Assembly (NCBI RefSeq): GCF_022965805.1
Contig: NC_133105.1
Location: 4,836,001 to 4,900,000 of the forward strand
Origin: Primulina eburnea
Taxonomy: Eukaryota; Streptophyta; Magnoliopsida; Lamiales; Gesneriaceae
Direction of reading: 5' to 3'
Length of the DNA: 64,000 nucleotides
The translations under genes and the position numbers were made by a program. The notes under the pieces were generated by a model. That model saw nothing but the letters and a program-made list of their open reading frames with translations. It ran no database searches and was not told where the DNA came from. Every line of letters starts with the position of its first letter. The first letter of the stretch is position 1. Of the stretch, positions 20,907 through 30,977 are shown piece after piece.

Positions 20907-21519
20907 GGTGAGGTGAATTTTTCTTCCCTTTAAACTTTTGGATCTTGTTGTTATTGGAAATTAGAATCATTATTCATGCTCTTGGATTGACCGTAAAAAT
21001 TTGGTGTGGTTGAAATATTGAATTGTTTATTCTATTTCTTGTTTCATATGAACTCTGAAAATTTTGTTTCATGTTAGTTTAAAAAGAAAATCAAGATTAA
21101 ATGGTGGCATGTAGCTTAGAGAAGGCTTGTTTTAACTCGTTTTTTCCTTGATTCAATAATGGGATAGACTGGAATTCATATTATCTTGATGATTCTCAGT
21201 CGAGTTTGTATTTAAATTTTATTTTCCGGTTGTACGAAAACGCAGATGGATTGTGCATTTGAAATTTTTTTGATAATATCTCTGAATTTCATTTGAGTCT
21301 GAATTTTATGGCATATTATTGTGCATTATTTCATCTTGACTCTTTTAATGCAAACATTTTGCCTCTAAGTACCAAGAAATGGAGTGACATGTAGGCTGTT
21401 AATTTGTTGGATTTGAAAGTTAAAGATTTTATTCAGTTTCATTTGATTTTTTGCTATATTACTTTTTATCAGGCTCTTTTTCCCATAAACCTGAAGAATA
21501 GACAGAAAATATCAACATA

Positions 21520-22322
21520 ATGACACTCAATATCTTTGTTATAAGAGCAAACAAGGGCACTTCTCATCACCACATTCCTCGTATTCTACTGAGATTTTAA
21601 TAAAGGTAAAATAAGAGTAATACCAAAGGCAACACCTTCTACAAAAAAAGGGAAATTGGCTATGGAGATTTCATGCGGTCAGAAATCATTCTCTTCGATG
21701 TAGTTTCATGCCCTGCGGTTTCTTTATCCGGTCTCTTTGAGTGGAAGTTGGATGGTTGAAGTAGCCAATGCAGTGATTCACACCACCGTCACTGCCGATA
21801 ACCATGTTGGCATCTCCTGAATTCGAGAGATCAGAAAGCAACATTATGCTAAATGCCATAACCTCGTAATTGGCCTCAGTGTCCAATACGATCAATCTGA
21901 AAACAATCCCGCAACACTTGAGCTTTGTTTTAATGAGAGTTGTCTCATTTATCTACTGGTTCATAAATCTAGAGTATCCTCCCGTCTACTACGATTTTTG
22001 CTATGAGCTACTACACATTTGTGGGCGCGTCAACATCCACTACAATCTAGAAAAGTTACTGGAGCAGTATGGAATGAGTTTACATTTCGTAGCCATTGAT
22101 ATGATGGATGTAGTTGCTGAGACTTACCACCGACTGGAGCTGAGGCACGCCTCGATCAACCGTCTATCTCGGTTAGTGATGCAGTGTGATTTGAACATGC
22201 CGATTTGGGTGGCTAACAGCCCTTGGGACGGCCGGATGTTGAGTCACGCATAGGTGAAGTATGCGACCGCCGATGTCTACTCTTGTTACTTCATTGAGAC
22301 AATGTTTGGTGCCCTTAGATGA
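21520..22322 (+). pseudogene. Werner-like 3'-5' exonuclease pseudogene, copy 4, interrupted
   Basis: The start (MTLNIFVIRANKGTSHHHI) is cut by about 178 bp of unrelated sequence (21577-21754). The exonuclease-like reading then resumes and stays open for long stretches (VEVANAVIHTT.., NLEKLLEQYGMSLHFVAIDM, ELRHASINRLSRLVMQCDLN, NSPWDGRMLSHA then TAG). The ELRHASINRL block is undamaged, unlike copies 2 and 3. Motif I reads GLSVQYD, again without the catalytic acids. A one-base change gives GRVN in motif II. Confidence 0.72.
21577..21754. other. 178-bp foreign insertion in exonuclease copy 4
   Basis: Absent from the other three units and of different base composition (less AT-rich). On the minus strand parts are open (for example AGHETTSKRMISDRMKSP, and a hydrophobic VEGVAFGITLILPLL), which recalls organelle-derived DNA. 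I could not name a source. No inverted ends or target duplication were found. Confidence 0.5.
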
Positions 22323-22800
22323 GCTGAGGTGCAGTTTTCTTCTCTTTAGACTTTTGGATCTTGTTGTTATTGAAATTAAAATCATTATTTATGCTATTGG
22401 ATTAACTGTTTAAATTTTGATGTGGATGAAACATTGACTTGTTTAATTTCTTCTATTTTTTTCATATGAACTCTGAAAATCTTGTTTCATGTTAGTTTAA
22501 TAATAAAATCAAGATTAAAGGTGACATGTAGCTTAGATAAGACTTGTTTTAACTCGTTTTCCCTTTATTAATTAATAGGATAGTTGCACTCAAATTCATA
22601 TCATCTCGATGATTCTCAGTCAAGTTTGTATTTAACTTTTATTTTTCGGTTGTACGAAAACGCGGATAGATTGTGCATTTTGAATTTCAGTTGATGCTGA
22701 ATTTTATTGAATATTATAATGCATTATTTAATCTCGACTCTTTTAACACAAACACCCTACCTCTAAGTACCAAGAAATAGAGTGTCATGTATGATATTAA

Positions 22801-23755
22801 TATTTTGACTCGGGATGGAACCACATATGTCATGAATGTTATTTGAGTCATTGTTCTTGATTTTCCAAGTCCAAGAGATCACAATTCAAGATGTATTTGG
22901 GGGAAAAAAGAGAATGGATTGAACTTGTAGAACATGATATGATTAAGTATGTGATATCAACTCTCAACTTAGGCATGAACATGTGATTTATTTTATAAAA
23001 ATTATATTGATGTTCTTCTCTAGAGAGTGAGACTGCTTAATCCCCCTTCATGAACTAGGAATATGAGTACTATATGTTGTTTTGTGGTTGTGTTTATATT
23101 ACATTCATGATGTTAAGGTAAGAAATTACTTATTGTCTCTTTTTTTGGAACATATACAAAAACTTTTAGTTTTCCTTTTCCATGAATTAAGATAAGATGA
23201 GTGTAGGTTGATTAGTTGCTATATATTATTGCTTGAATATACAAATTAAGATGAATTGAACTTCTTCTTACCCTTTATTTGCTTGTGTCTTAGGATGCTT
23301 CTTGGATGATTGCAGATTTTTGTCTTCAGTTAGATGTCATCAAATTTGAGTTCAATTGTGATACTGATTTGAGTTCAGAAGGTAGATATCTTTTCAGGAT
23401 TTGTTAACGTTTCGATTTGATCCCATGCTCTTTCCTTTTGCTTATGAATATCATATTCTCTAATTAGATATAATGCGTTCATTTTATTAGAGGTGTTTAG
23501 GTCTATGGGGGTTGTCGAGGATTGAGTTAGTGTTTCCGAACCCGTCTTTCGCTTACAGTTGATGTCGGTAGGCTCTGAAACATAGTTTGAGTTCAAATGT
23601 TATATATACAATGTAAAGCTGCAATTTGCTCGTATACACTGACTGGGGAATGTGAAAAGAAAGGAATTTTTTATTTGTACGTAATAGAAACGAAATTCAA
23701 GAACTTAGAAAACATGAATGAATTATTAAACATCATCCAGAAACTTTTCGTATTC
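22801..23755. other. Intergenic DNA, no gene seen
   Basis: AT-rich sequence between the array and the RBR ligase gene. The minus-strand ORF at 23375-23596 has no recognisable pattern. Confidence 0.55.
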
Positions 23756-25025
23756 TCAAGTACGGTAGCTAAAACAACGCCTACAAAATTCGCCAAGGCC
23801 ACCTCTCACTCGAGCTCCGCACGTGTAACAGAAGGAATAGCGACACCTAAACTCGAAAAAAAAAACAATAGAGAACATAAGTTAGGATCTATTTACTCCA
23901 ACGTATCAAAATACAAAGTAGAACAATAATTTATTCATCAGCATAGACTACCTTAAATTTGTGTGTGAAATATATATCATTTGAATAAATACTTACTCTC
24001 ATTCAATGCAATTGGGATTGGAGAAAGCTCAATGTACAATCAGACTAGCTAGCAACTTCTTAGACATCTTATGAAGAAATTCCACAACAAAAAAGTGAAT
24101 GAAAAAAAGAAGGGGACAACCTGCATCTAATGATTGAGCAACCATCTCTCTTATCAACATAGAACCTGCACTTTGGGCACCTTTTCCATTGCTTTTTCTT
24201 GGCCAGATTCACCAACATTATATCCTCATGACTCCTTTCGTCAGTTGTCAACTTCTGAAACTCCGCACACGTAGCCCCCGAATGCCAAGGAACCTTACAC
24301 TCGGCACAGAATAGCCTGTTACAATGTGGACATTCAGATTCCATTATAACCTCCTTTGGCCCATGCCGCTCGTCGACTAGCAAGGCGGAGCAATCCTTAA
24401 ACGGGCAATAAAATTTCTCCGACTCCAAAACCACAGCCTCACACAAGGCGTCGACCCACCTGTCGAAAACTTGCTTTGGCAAGATAGAATGACAATGCTC
24501 AGGCTCCAAGAACCCTTTACAGCCAGTGAAGGGGCACTTAATACCAGTAATATTGTCTTGTAATTTGGAAGCCACATATTTGGCCGCACATACACAACAC
24601 AAGGAATGATCACACCCCAAAACTCGGAACATATCACTAGTGAATTTCTCATCGGCACAAATTTCACACATGGTCAATGAAAAAACGATAGACTTCACAC
24701 GTTTGGAGGTTTGCCCTTCATAAACTTTTCGGGTTTTGGGTAATGAATCAGTCATTTTAACTTCATCGTCAACATTAATGGCATAATAATATGAATAATC
24801 CAGGGATGAATCCACTACCCAACGATCATCTTCAACTGGAAATGAATAATCTTGGGAATAAATATCCATTACCCGTCGATCATCTCCAACAGGAATAGCG
24901 TCGATTTTGCTTTTGCCTTTCTGGTGTGGATTTAGCGTTGCATGTTGCACCGGAATTTCATCATCTTCAGCCATAGTATCCGCAGTGTTCCCTTTTTCAT
25001 AAATATGTTGCTGCTTCTCTTTCAT
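23756..25025 (-). CDS. RBR-type E3 ubiquitin ligase (RING1-IBR-RING2), two exons
   Basis: Exon 1 is 24121-25025 and exon 2 is 23756-23846, joined AG|G in frame to give 331 aa. Residues 1-115 are acidic and unstructured. RING1 starts at Cys120 (CEICADEKF..CDHSLCCVC..CPFTGC). The IBR spans about 190-255 (FYCPFKDCSALL, CPHCNRLFCAECKVPWHSG). RING2 starts at Cys283 (CPKC), with the likely catalytic Cys296 (GCSIIRC); the last zinc ligands (FCYTCG) come from exon 2. RBR ligases take ubiquitin from an E2 onto this Cys before passing it to the substrate. The C-terminal tail after RING2 is short and Cys/Arg-rich. Order and spacing resemble plant RSL1/RNF144-like ligases (family call from memory). The start may instead be the Met at residue 18. 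Confidence 0.9.
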
Positions 25026-26396
25026 GTGGCTTCAAACTTTTCGTAAATTCATATCACGGCAAGAATTTAGGAAATGCAAAATATTTTTTAAGAATAGTTT
25101 ATAGAAATAAAATACACTTTTGATTTTACTTTTATGGAAATCGAATCATTATGTAGATATTCAATCATATGAAATATTGTATATTTGGAAGAATGTATTA
25201 ATTTCGGGATGTAAAATAAGCGTTGATTTTTTTTTCTTTTGGGAAATGTAATCGTAAGTTTTTTTTTTAAGTTTTGCTTTCACAAGCTTTCTAAATATAA
25301 TCATTATTTTTATATCAAATCTATATCTCGAAGAATTTAAAATTGAGGGAAATGTATATAATTGGCCCCATAATTTTTTTTTAAAAGCTTCCCTGCAAAA
25401 AGTTTTACTATTCTATGAGTAACAAATTTAGCATTACTGCAAAAAGGAAAACAGAAAAGTGTAATATTCAACATCATGTATGTTGATCAAACCAAGCGAG
25501 GAAACTGGAGTTGGTTTAAGGTTCCAACACAACCCACTTTGTTTAAATATAAAATACAAGATCTAAACTATGACCATTTTTTTAGGACTAAATTTTAAAA
25601 CCCAGGAAGTATAGTGATATCCCTGAAAGATCTCGGATCATTCTATGATCCGAGAAACTAAATGGATAGTCAAAATCAGAGTCAATATGCAGAGTACTTC
25701 CCTCAAAACCGAGCATGGGATGTCCAGGATATTTCTTCCCCGAGCATTCAGGAGCCCTAGCTATCATGCAAGCTCCAGGATGTTTACAGATTCCGAAATT
25801 TTTAACCCTCAAACATCCACGTATATTCACACATATACATCCATTTTACTCTTCTTCTTCACTTGCTGACTTAAGTATCGGAGTGGTTATGCCTGACACT
25901 CCTCCAACGCCCATTCAAGAGTTCATTTCATTTTCTGTAGATCACGGTAGAAGCCACAGATTACGAATATATACCTTCCTCACAGATATATATATTTTCC
26001 TCATTTTCCTAAAACACAACACTTACATCATCATTCGGTATATTGTCCTGACTTTGCTCGCCCGATTTATCTGAATAACATCATATATAAATAATTTTGA
26101 GGCTTTAATTGTATTGGTAATTATTTTTAAATCAGTTTTTTACGATCTTTATTTGCTAATACTAACAAGACCAACAACCATCTGTCCAAAATACAGCATC
26201 CAACAAAAAAGTACAACACTTGTCCAAATGAGCAAATTACAAACGTTTGCATTTGCATCTATCTGTTTCTGCTACAAATTATAACACTGTTCCCGACTGT
26301 AGAACTTCCAAGATACACACTATAACCACAAATTAATCAACCTATATTCACACAAAATACAAGCACCAAAAAATGTAATAAAATTTTTATAGAGCA
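25026..26396. other. Intergenic DNA, no gene seen
   Basis: It includes a short palindrome gatctcggatcattctatgatccgaga near 25628-25655 and scattered chance ORFs on both strands with no family resemblance. Confidence 0.55.
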
Positions 26397-27286
26397 TCAC
26401 AAAAAAATAAAACAATCTAATGCAATAAGTGGATTGTTTATATCCTCCTCCATCACAATATCCAACCCTTGCCTGCTTTGAATATCTTCTCCAACAATAT
26501 GATTGCCGCCAATCTTTTTACTACCCTGTTGAGAAAAAGCATCCATTTTCTGGACAGAAACATCACGCTTGATTGCGAAATTGCGGTTTGGACTTGCGGC
26601 TGGAGGCCGAAAACTTTCCTTTTTCACACCATATGATAAAGAATTAGTGGCACTAGCCTTGGGAAAAATGGAGCTTTTGCACGAGTTTGCATCTGCCAAA
26701 AAACTTCTGTTGTTTTCTCCTATGAATTGTCGGTTTGGAGAAGGAGAACTGAGTCCTCTGTTCTGTTCTTTCCTGAAGCTCTTTTGCCGAACCAGAGTTG
26801 GTGAATTTGCACGAGCTCTTTTCTTAGGAGTCGAAGCGGTAAGGTTTTCGTGAACCGAATGTTTCGTTCTCGTGACAAATGGTGAGAATTCTATCGAGTG
26901 CTCAAGATTTTGGAGTGGGGTTCTCTTGGGATTTTCAAGGCTTTGCTTCACTCCTGTAATATGTGGATTCTCCTTGACACAAGACCACAAGAACTCGTTC
27001 GAAAAAGACCGATCTTTCGCACCGATCAAAATCGAAGAAGAATTACAAGACGATGAAGATGATATGGATGAAGCCATCGTAGCATATGATTATTGCTATT
27101 ATTTGAACAAGAAAATGAAGAAGATTGTGATGGTGTAACTATGGGCTTTAACATTGTTGGTGGTGTTGGGTTACTTGAAGATTTGGGATGATCTTGGGAG
27201 ATGACAAGCTTGTCGTGAACATGGCTGCAGCTACAATCTTCCTTGAATTTTTTCTTTCTCGTACATTTGCTAATGCAAGAACCCAT
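26397..27286 (-). pseudogene. MGSC-start (N-myristoylation signal) protein of unknown function, frameshifted
   Basis: Reading begins at the ATG at 27286: MGSCISKCTRKKKFKEDC, a Gly2 myristoylation signal with adjacent Cys for palmitoylation and a basic patch, so plasma-membrane attachment is expected. This frame stops at 27026-27028. From 27077 the coding signal continues in another frame with Ser-rich sequence, then DRSFSNEFLWSCVKENPHI, STPKKRARANSPTLVRQKS, SPNRQF, KESFRPPAASPNRNF, ending at 26397. The two frames overlap by about 50 bp, and I found no GT/AG intron that joins them without a stop. Either a one-base shift lies near 27070-27085, or the second ORF is expressed from its own Met. 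The family is plant-specific as far as I remember; function unknown. Confidence 0.55.
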
Positions 27287-28656
27287 TGTTTTGGATTTGG
27301 AAATCTCGTGCTGACAAAAAAAAAAGTGGTTAATGTTATATATTATGTCAGTGAGACATAGAAAATGCTTAAAGAAATGGGGCAAATGGGGCTTTTACTT
27401 TGTGTGTGCTTTTTTCTGATTTTGAAATTCGTTCCCGGGCAATAATTAACCCGTTGGGTTAACGGTTACATGGACAAAGCAATCACGTTTGTTACTTTTT
27501 CTTGCATCATGCACTATCATTTTGTCGAGCTTTTTCTTTTCCCTTGTTTCGGAAGTTTGACTGTGAATTCTGATTTCTTGTGATATTGGTGACTTTTGAT
27601 CAAGGGACCATATCGTAACAAAGTTTGATTTGATGGGTTATAAGTATAATTTAATTATTTAGCTTATTTTGCCTAAAAAAAGTCTAATAAACACTCTTAA
27701 AAAATCTATAAATAGAGGATTATCCTCTTTATCAACATTATCTCATTTTGAGCTTCCAATTTTAAGATAATATCTGTGAACTTTTTACTGAGCGCATCGT
27801 CAGAGTGTATACATCGAGTAACTTCCGGCATCTCTAATGCTTGTTCGTGACACAAATGACGACACACAAAGTTTGTTGTTTACTTGTCTAAAGCTAGGAA
27901 GATCTGTCTACTCTAGTTATCTACCATAGTCTTATACAAAGTATCCTTTGTTTCCTTTATAAAATAAAAATTATTATGAACACACAGTAGCTAGTAAAGT
28001 ATCCTTTGTTTGCTTACATACAATACGAACACGAGCACTTTGTGGTCCAAAGAAAATGTTACTTCCTTTTCAAACTCGTATCTGATACGTAATGCTTTTG
28101 TTGAAGTGAAATAATTATTTTAATTATATAGAGCGATCGAGTTTTTTTTGGAGTCATCCTTTCAGCTCTTCTGACTAGGACGAGTGTGGTGAATTTCATG
28201 AGTTGTGATTATGGAGATGACTTCCATAGTATTTATTATTCTTGACCATCATTTGCCAATCGATTATAACGTTGAGCACCCAACAGAAGTTGGTTGGCTA
28301 CCCAAAAAAATGCTCAAACATATTAAGTAGTGGAGAGGCCTACTGTGAAATGGCTCCGGAATGCATTTATAAGCAAGAGAATATAGACAATGCCAAAATA
28401 GAAGCTTGTAGGAACTAATTATTGGTCATAGAAGTGAATATTTTCATCAATCTCTGGCGCTTGTTCAAATAAACAAGTTGATTTATTCATTCTGAGAGTT
28501 AGAAGCTTTGGAATTGCAGAAGCTAGTTCCTAAATTTACAATGTATGTCTATCGCTTGCGTTGTCATTAGACCTTCAATTTACACTACGTACAAACTAGA
28601 AAATGTCTTCCAACCAATTTTCAGAAATATGTGTTAACCTACCTATCTATTGTACA
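27287..28656. other. Intergenic DNA, no gene seen
   Basis: Around 27700-27830 a TATA box (tataaatagagg) followed by a cgtcagagtg motif resembles a decayed LTR promoter, similar to 340-500. No paired LTR or ORF. Confidence 0.5.
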
Positions 28657-28881
28657 CTAAACTTTTCCACCTTCAGATGGGAGTCTCTGATCACTTTCCT
28701 CCGTTTTCAAAGATGTGGTTTCAGAATTTGTGCCTCTCGATGGAGCTGAAGACGGAGACGGCAGCTTCTTAGGCAGCATTTGCCCCCAAATATGTGCATT
28801 AGACAATCTTGATGATTCCGCGACCAGAACAAGAGCAAGAAAACTCAAGAGTATGCACTTGTTCCTCCAAGAAACTGACAT
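28657..28881 (-). CDS. Secreted peptide precursor, IDA-like (IDL) candidate
   Basis: 74-aa ORF. Residues 1-29 form a clear signal peptide (a short basic start, then CILLSFLALVLVAE, with cleavage plausible after SNA). The mature part contains LPKKLPSPSSAPSRGTN, which lines up with the conserved EPIP region of IDA/IDL peptides (LPKG.PIPPSAPS.RHN): LPK, the spaced prolines, SAPSR and the Asn are kept, whereas the middle Pro and the RH pair are not. A charged tail follows (EESDQRLPSEGGKV). IDA-type peptides act outside the cell through HAESA-type receptor kinases in cell separation. Intronless and small, as in that family. The tail beyond the motif is longer than in classic IDA, so another secreted Pro-rich peptide is possible. 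Confidence 0.55.
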   Translation of the reverse strand: MSVSWRNKCILLSFLALVLVAESSRLSNAHIWGQMLPKKLPSPSSAPSRGTNSETTSLKTEESDQRLPSEGGKV

Positions 28882-30119
28882 GATGAATAATCCAAAAGTT
28901 CTTCAGAGCCTCTTTTATTTCTCTGAGGATGCTTTCTTAGGCAGGTTGAGGCAGCAGACATGAAATCTTAGAAGTGCTGCCAACTTGTTTGTTCCAGAAA
29001 AGGTGAAACAGTTGGGAGACAAATGTAATATAATAATACTTCAAAGATTCTAGCAGCTCCTTGTTTGTTGCTTTTGTCATCTTACCTAACCAGTAAAATA
29101 AAAAAAAAAACTATGATGTTTCCTTAGTTAATAATGCTGCTTGAGGTCTTATCTCACTGGGTTAGACCCGACAAGAGTCCAAGTTTATCCTCCCTTCAAG
29201 CATGGAACAGCTCAGGTGGACCTTTTTTATGTTGAAGGGCAGACTTGTATCTAGCAAGTCTCCCTGTACATCTTTAAGTTAGATGTTCTTCAGTTTTTAA
29301 GACTTAGAATTGGATTCATTGCGACGTTGATGGATGTCGCAATTTTATCATATGTTTTTTACACCCATGAAACGAACCCGAACATGTCCAACCAAATACA
29401 TACATACATATGCAAAAGCCGAGATTGGTATACCCAAGACAACCGTGCCTCCATTTTATGGCTCCCATAAAACAGATCTAGAAGACATAAGTAGATCACA
29501 CTCGTGATTCTTGAAATTCAATCATGAGGGAGGAAAGGCTTATGATAATAGCAGTAGGCCTTGGATTAGGGGACAACCCACAGTTCAAAAGGGTGAAGCT
29601 TCTCACTTTTTGTCCATTCCTTGTATCGACACGGAAAAAAAGAAAAGAAAATTAAAGATAATTAATACCAGTAGTACTATGCTCAAGAATTTAAATATTT
29701 CATGTAAAAAGTGCATTAAGCAACTCCTCAGATTGCTGCGGTCGTCCGTTTTAGTGAAATTTTAAAAAATAGAAATATTATTACTATCGCAATATATGGA
29801 AATAATAGATCTTCCTTGTATCATTGAAAAAACACATATTAAGACCAAAATAGGTAGTATTTATAAAATTTTGTAAAGAAAAAGTTCGTAATAATTTTTT
29901 TTAATATTTACAAACATTATCTTAATATTGTCTCTGGGTTTGGGAAGCTGTCACAGATTTTAGAATGTATGCATTAGTAATTTAACCATTTGATTAAAAA
30001 AAAGGTAAGGAGGAGTTGGACCTAGGTGGAGTATCGCACCTTTCCCCTCAGTGGTGGGCCAAATTTTAATAGCTACTGGACCAAAGAGTTGGCTCAAGCC
30101 TCCTTTCTCTTACATTTTT
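28882..30119. other. Intergenic DNA, no gene seen
   Basis: No convincing ORF. The ORF at 29511-29765 has random composition. Confidence 0.5.
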
Positions 30120-30694
30120 ATGTTGCGTCAATGGACTTGTGCCATTGGTTGGTGGTGGATTTTGTGGTCCCAGATAACCTGGAAAACTATGGTCCCACTT
30201 CAAATTTTTTCTGTGTTTTCTTCTTCCCCACGTACACATTCTTCCCTTCTCTCTTCATCAAAGGGATCTACGCCGGATGGTGGTGTTGGAGAATTAGCAG
30301 TGGACATCCAAGGGTTCGAGAAGGAATGTGGCTGTGAGAACAATCGTATGGAATGTCGGGGACCCCTCAGGGATGCAGTTCTGGTAAGTGCACGCGCGTA
30401 GTCACATCCCTGGCTATGGCAAACACACTAGTGGTACATATATACAACGGATTCTGTGTCAACTACTTCACAATTCTTTTATATCCCACTGACACCTCTC
30501 ATTTGTTTCCATTGAATTTTAAAGGATGCTATTTCAGTCGTGTTCATATTAAATTTATGTAACAATTGCTGCCGAATATGATGTTTTGTCAGGGCAAAGG
30601 AATGGAGAAGATAAATGGATTCGTATCTGCAAGCAAGGAAAAATCTGATACTCCAAAATCAATCTTTCAAGCTATATCTGCCTTGCTGTTGTAG
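30120..30694 (+). CDS. Candidate two-exon small protein of unknown function
   Basis: Exon 1 (30120-30383) ends GATGCAGTTCTG before a consensus donor gtaagtgc. Exon 2 (30593-30694) follows tttgtcag and stays in frame to a TAG. The joined product is 121 aa: a Trp-rich start, a Ser-rich middle (SVFSSSPRTHSSLLSSSKGS), then GELAVDIQGFEKECGCENN, MECRGPLRDAVL and a charged end (EKINGFVSASKEKSDTPKS). The second half looks coding; the start is uncertain, and a Met at 30192 is an alternative. No domain recognised. It is convergent with the TOM1-like gene, whose stop is about 280 bp downstream. Confidence 0.35.
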
Positions 30695-30977
30695 TTAACA
30701 ATGGACTGTCAGACATAAAAGTAGAAAAGAACAGAATAATACACATAGCTAAATGTTCCATGGGGTACAAGAAAGAAACAAATCGATATACATCAACAGG
30801 CTCAACCCTGAAAGTGTTCATCTCGACTACAAATAATCCAGATATACAAAAGCTGCTACATTTTCAAGTCAATAGTATAATTGAAAGAGGTCCATTCATG
30901 TTTATTCAATACTCTCAATGATGTAATTAAAAACAAATCAATTTAAAATTTGTACCGCTCCAGAAATTCTCTCCAAC

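Larger units (their letters stand above)
17805..22800 (+). repeat. Tandem array of ~1.2-kb units with exonuclease-like pseudogenes
   Basis: Four direct units, measured ATG to ATG: 17868, 19108, 20342, 21520 (spacings 1240, 1234, 1178). Each has a leader (ataaacctgaagracagac..ataATG), an exonuclease-like ORF and about 600 bp of conserved AT-rich spacer (ending ccaagaaatggagtgacatgta). A fifth unit is represented only by its spacer and breaks off near 22800. The copies are easily aligned by eye, so the array is fairly recent. Confidence 0.85.

Noticed and set aside
23597..23929. Plus-strand 110-codon ORF
   Set aside because: It lies over the last exon of the minus-strand RBR ligase and its downstream DNA, and has no family pattern.
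25715..26074. Plus-strand 119-codon ORF
   Set aside because: No motif, hydrophobic low-complexity end, no splice or promoter support.
28715..28963. Plus-strand 82-codon ORF
   Set aside because: It is opposite the secreted-peptide gene, which has a proper signal peptide and motif; this frame is a shadow.
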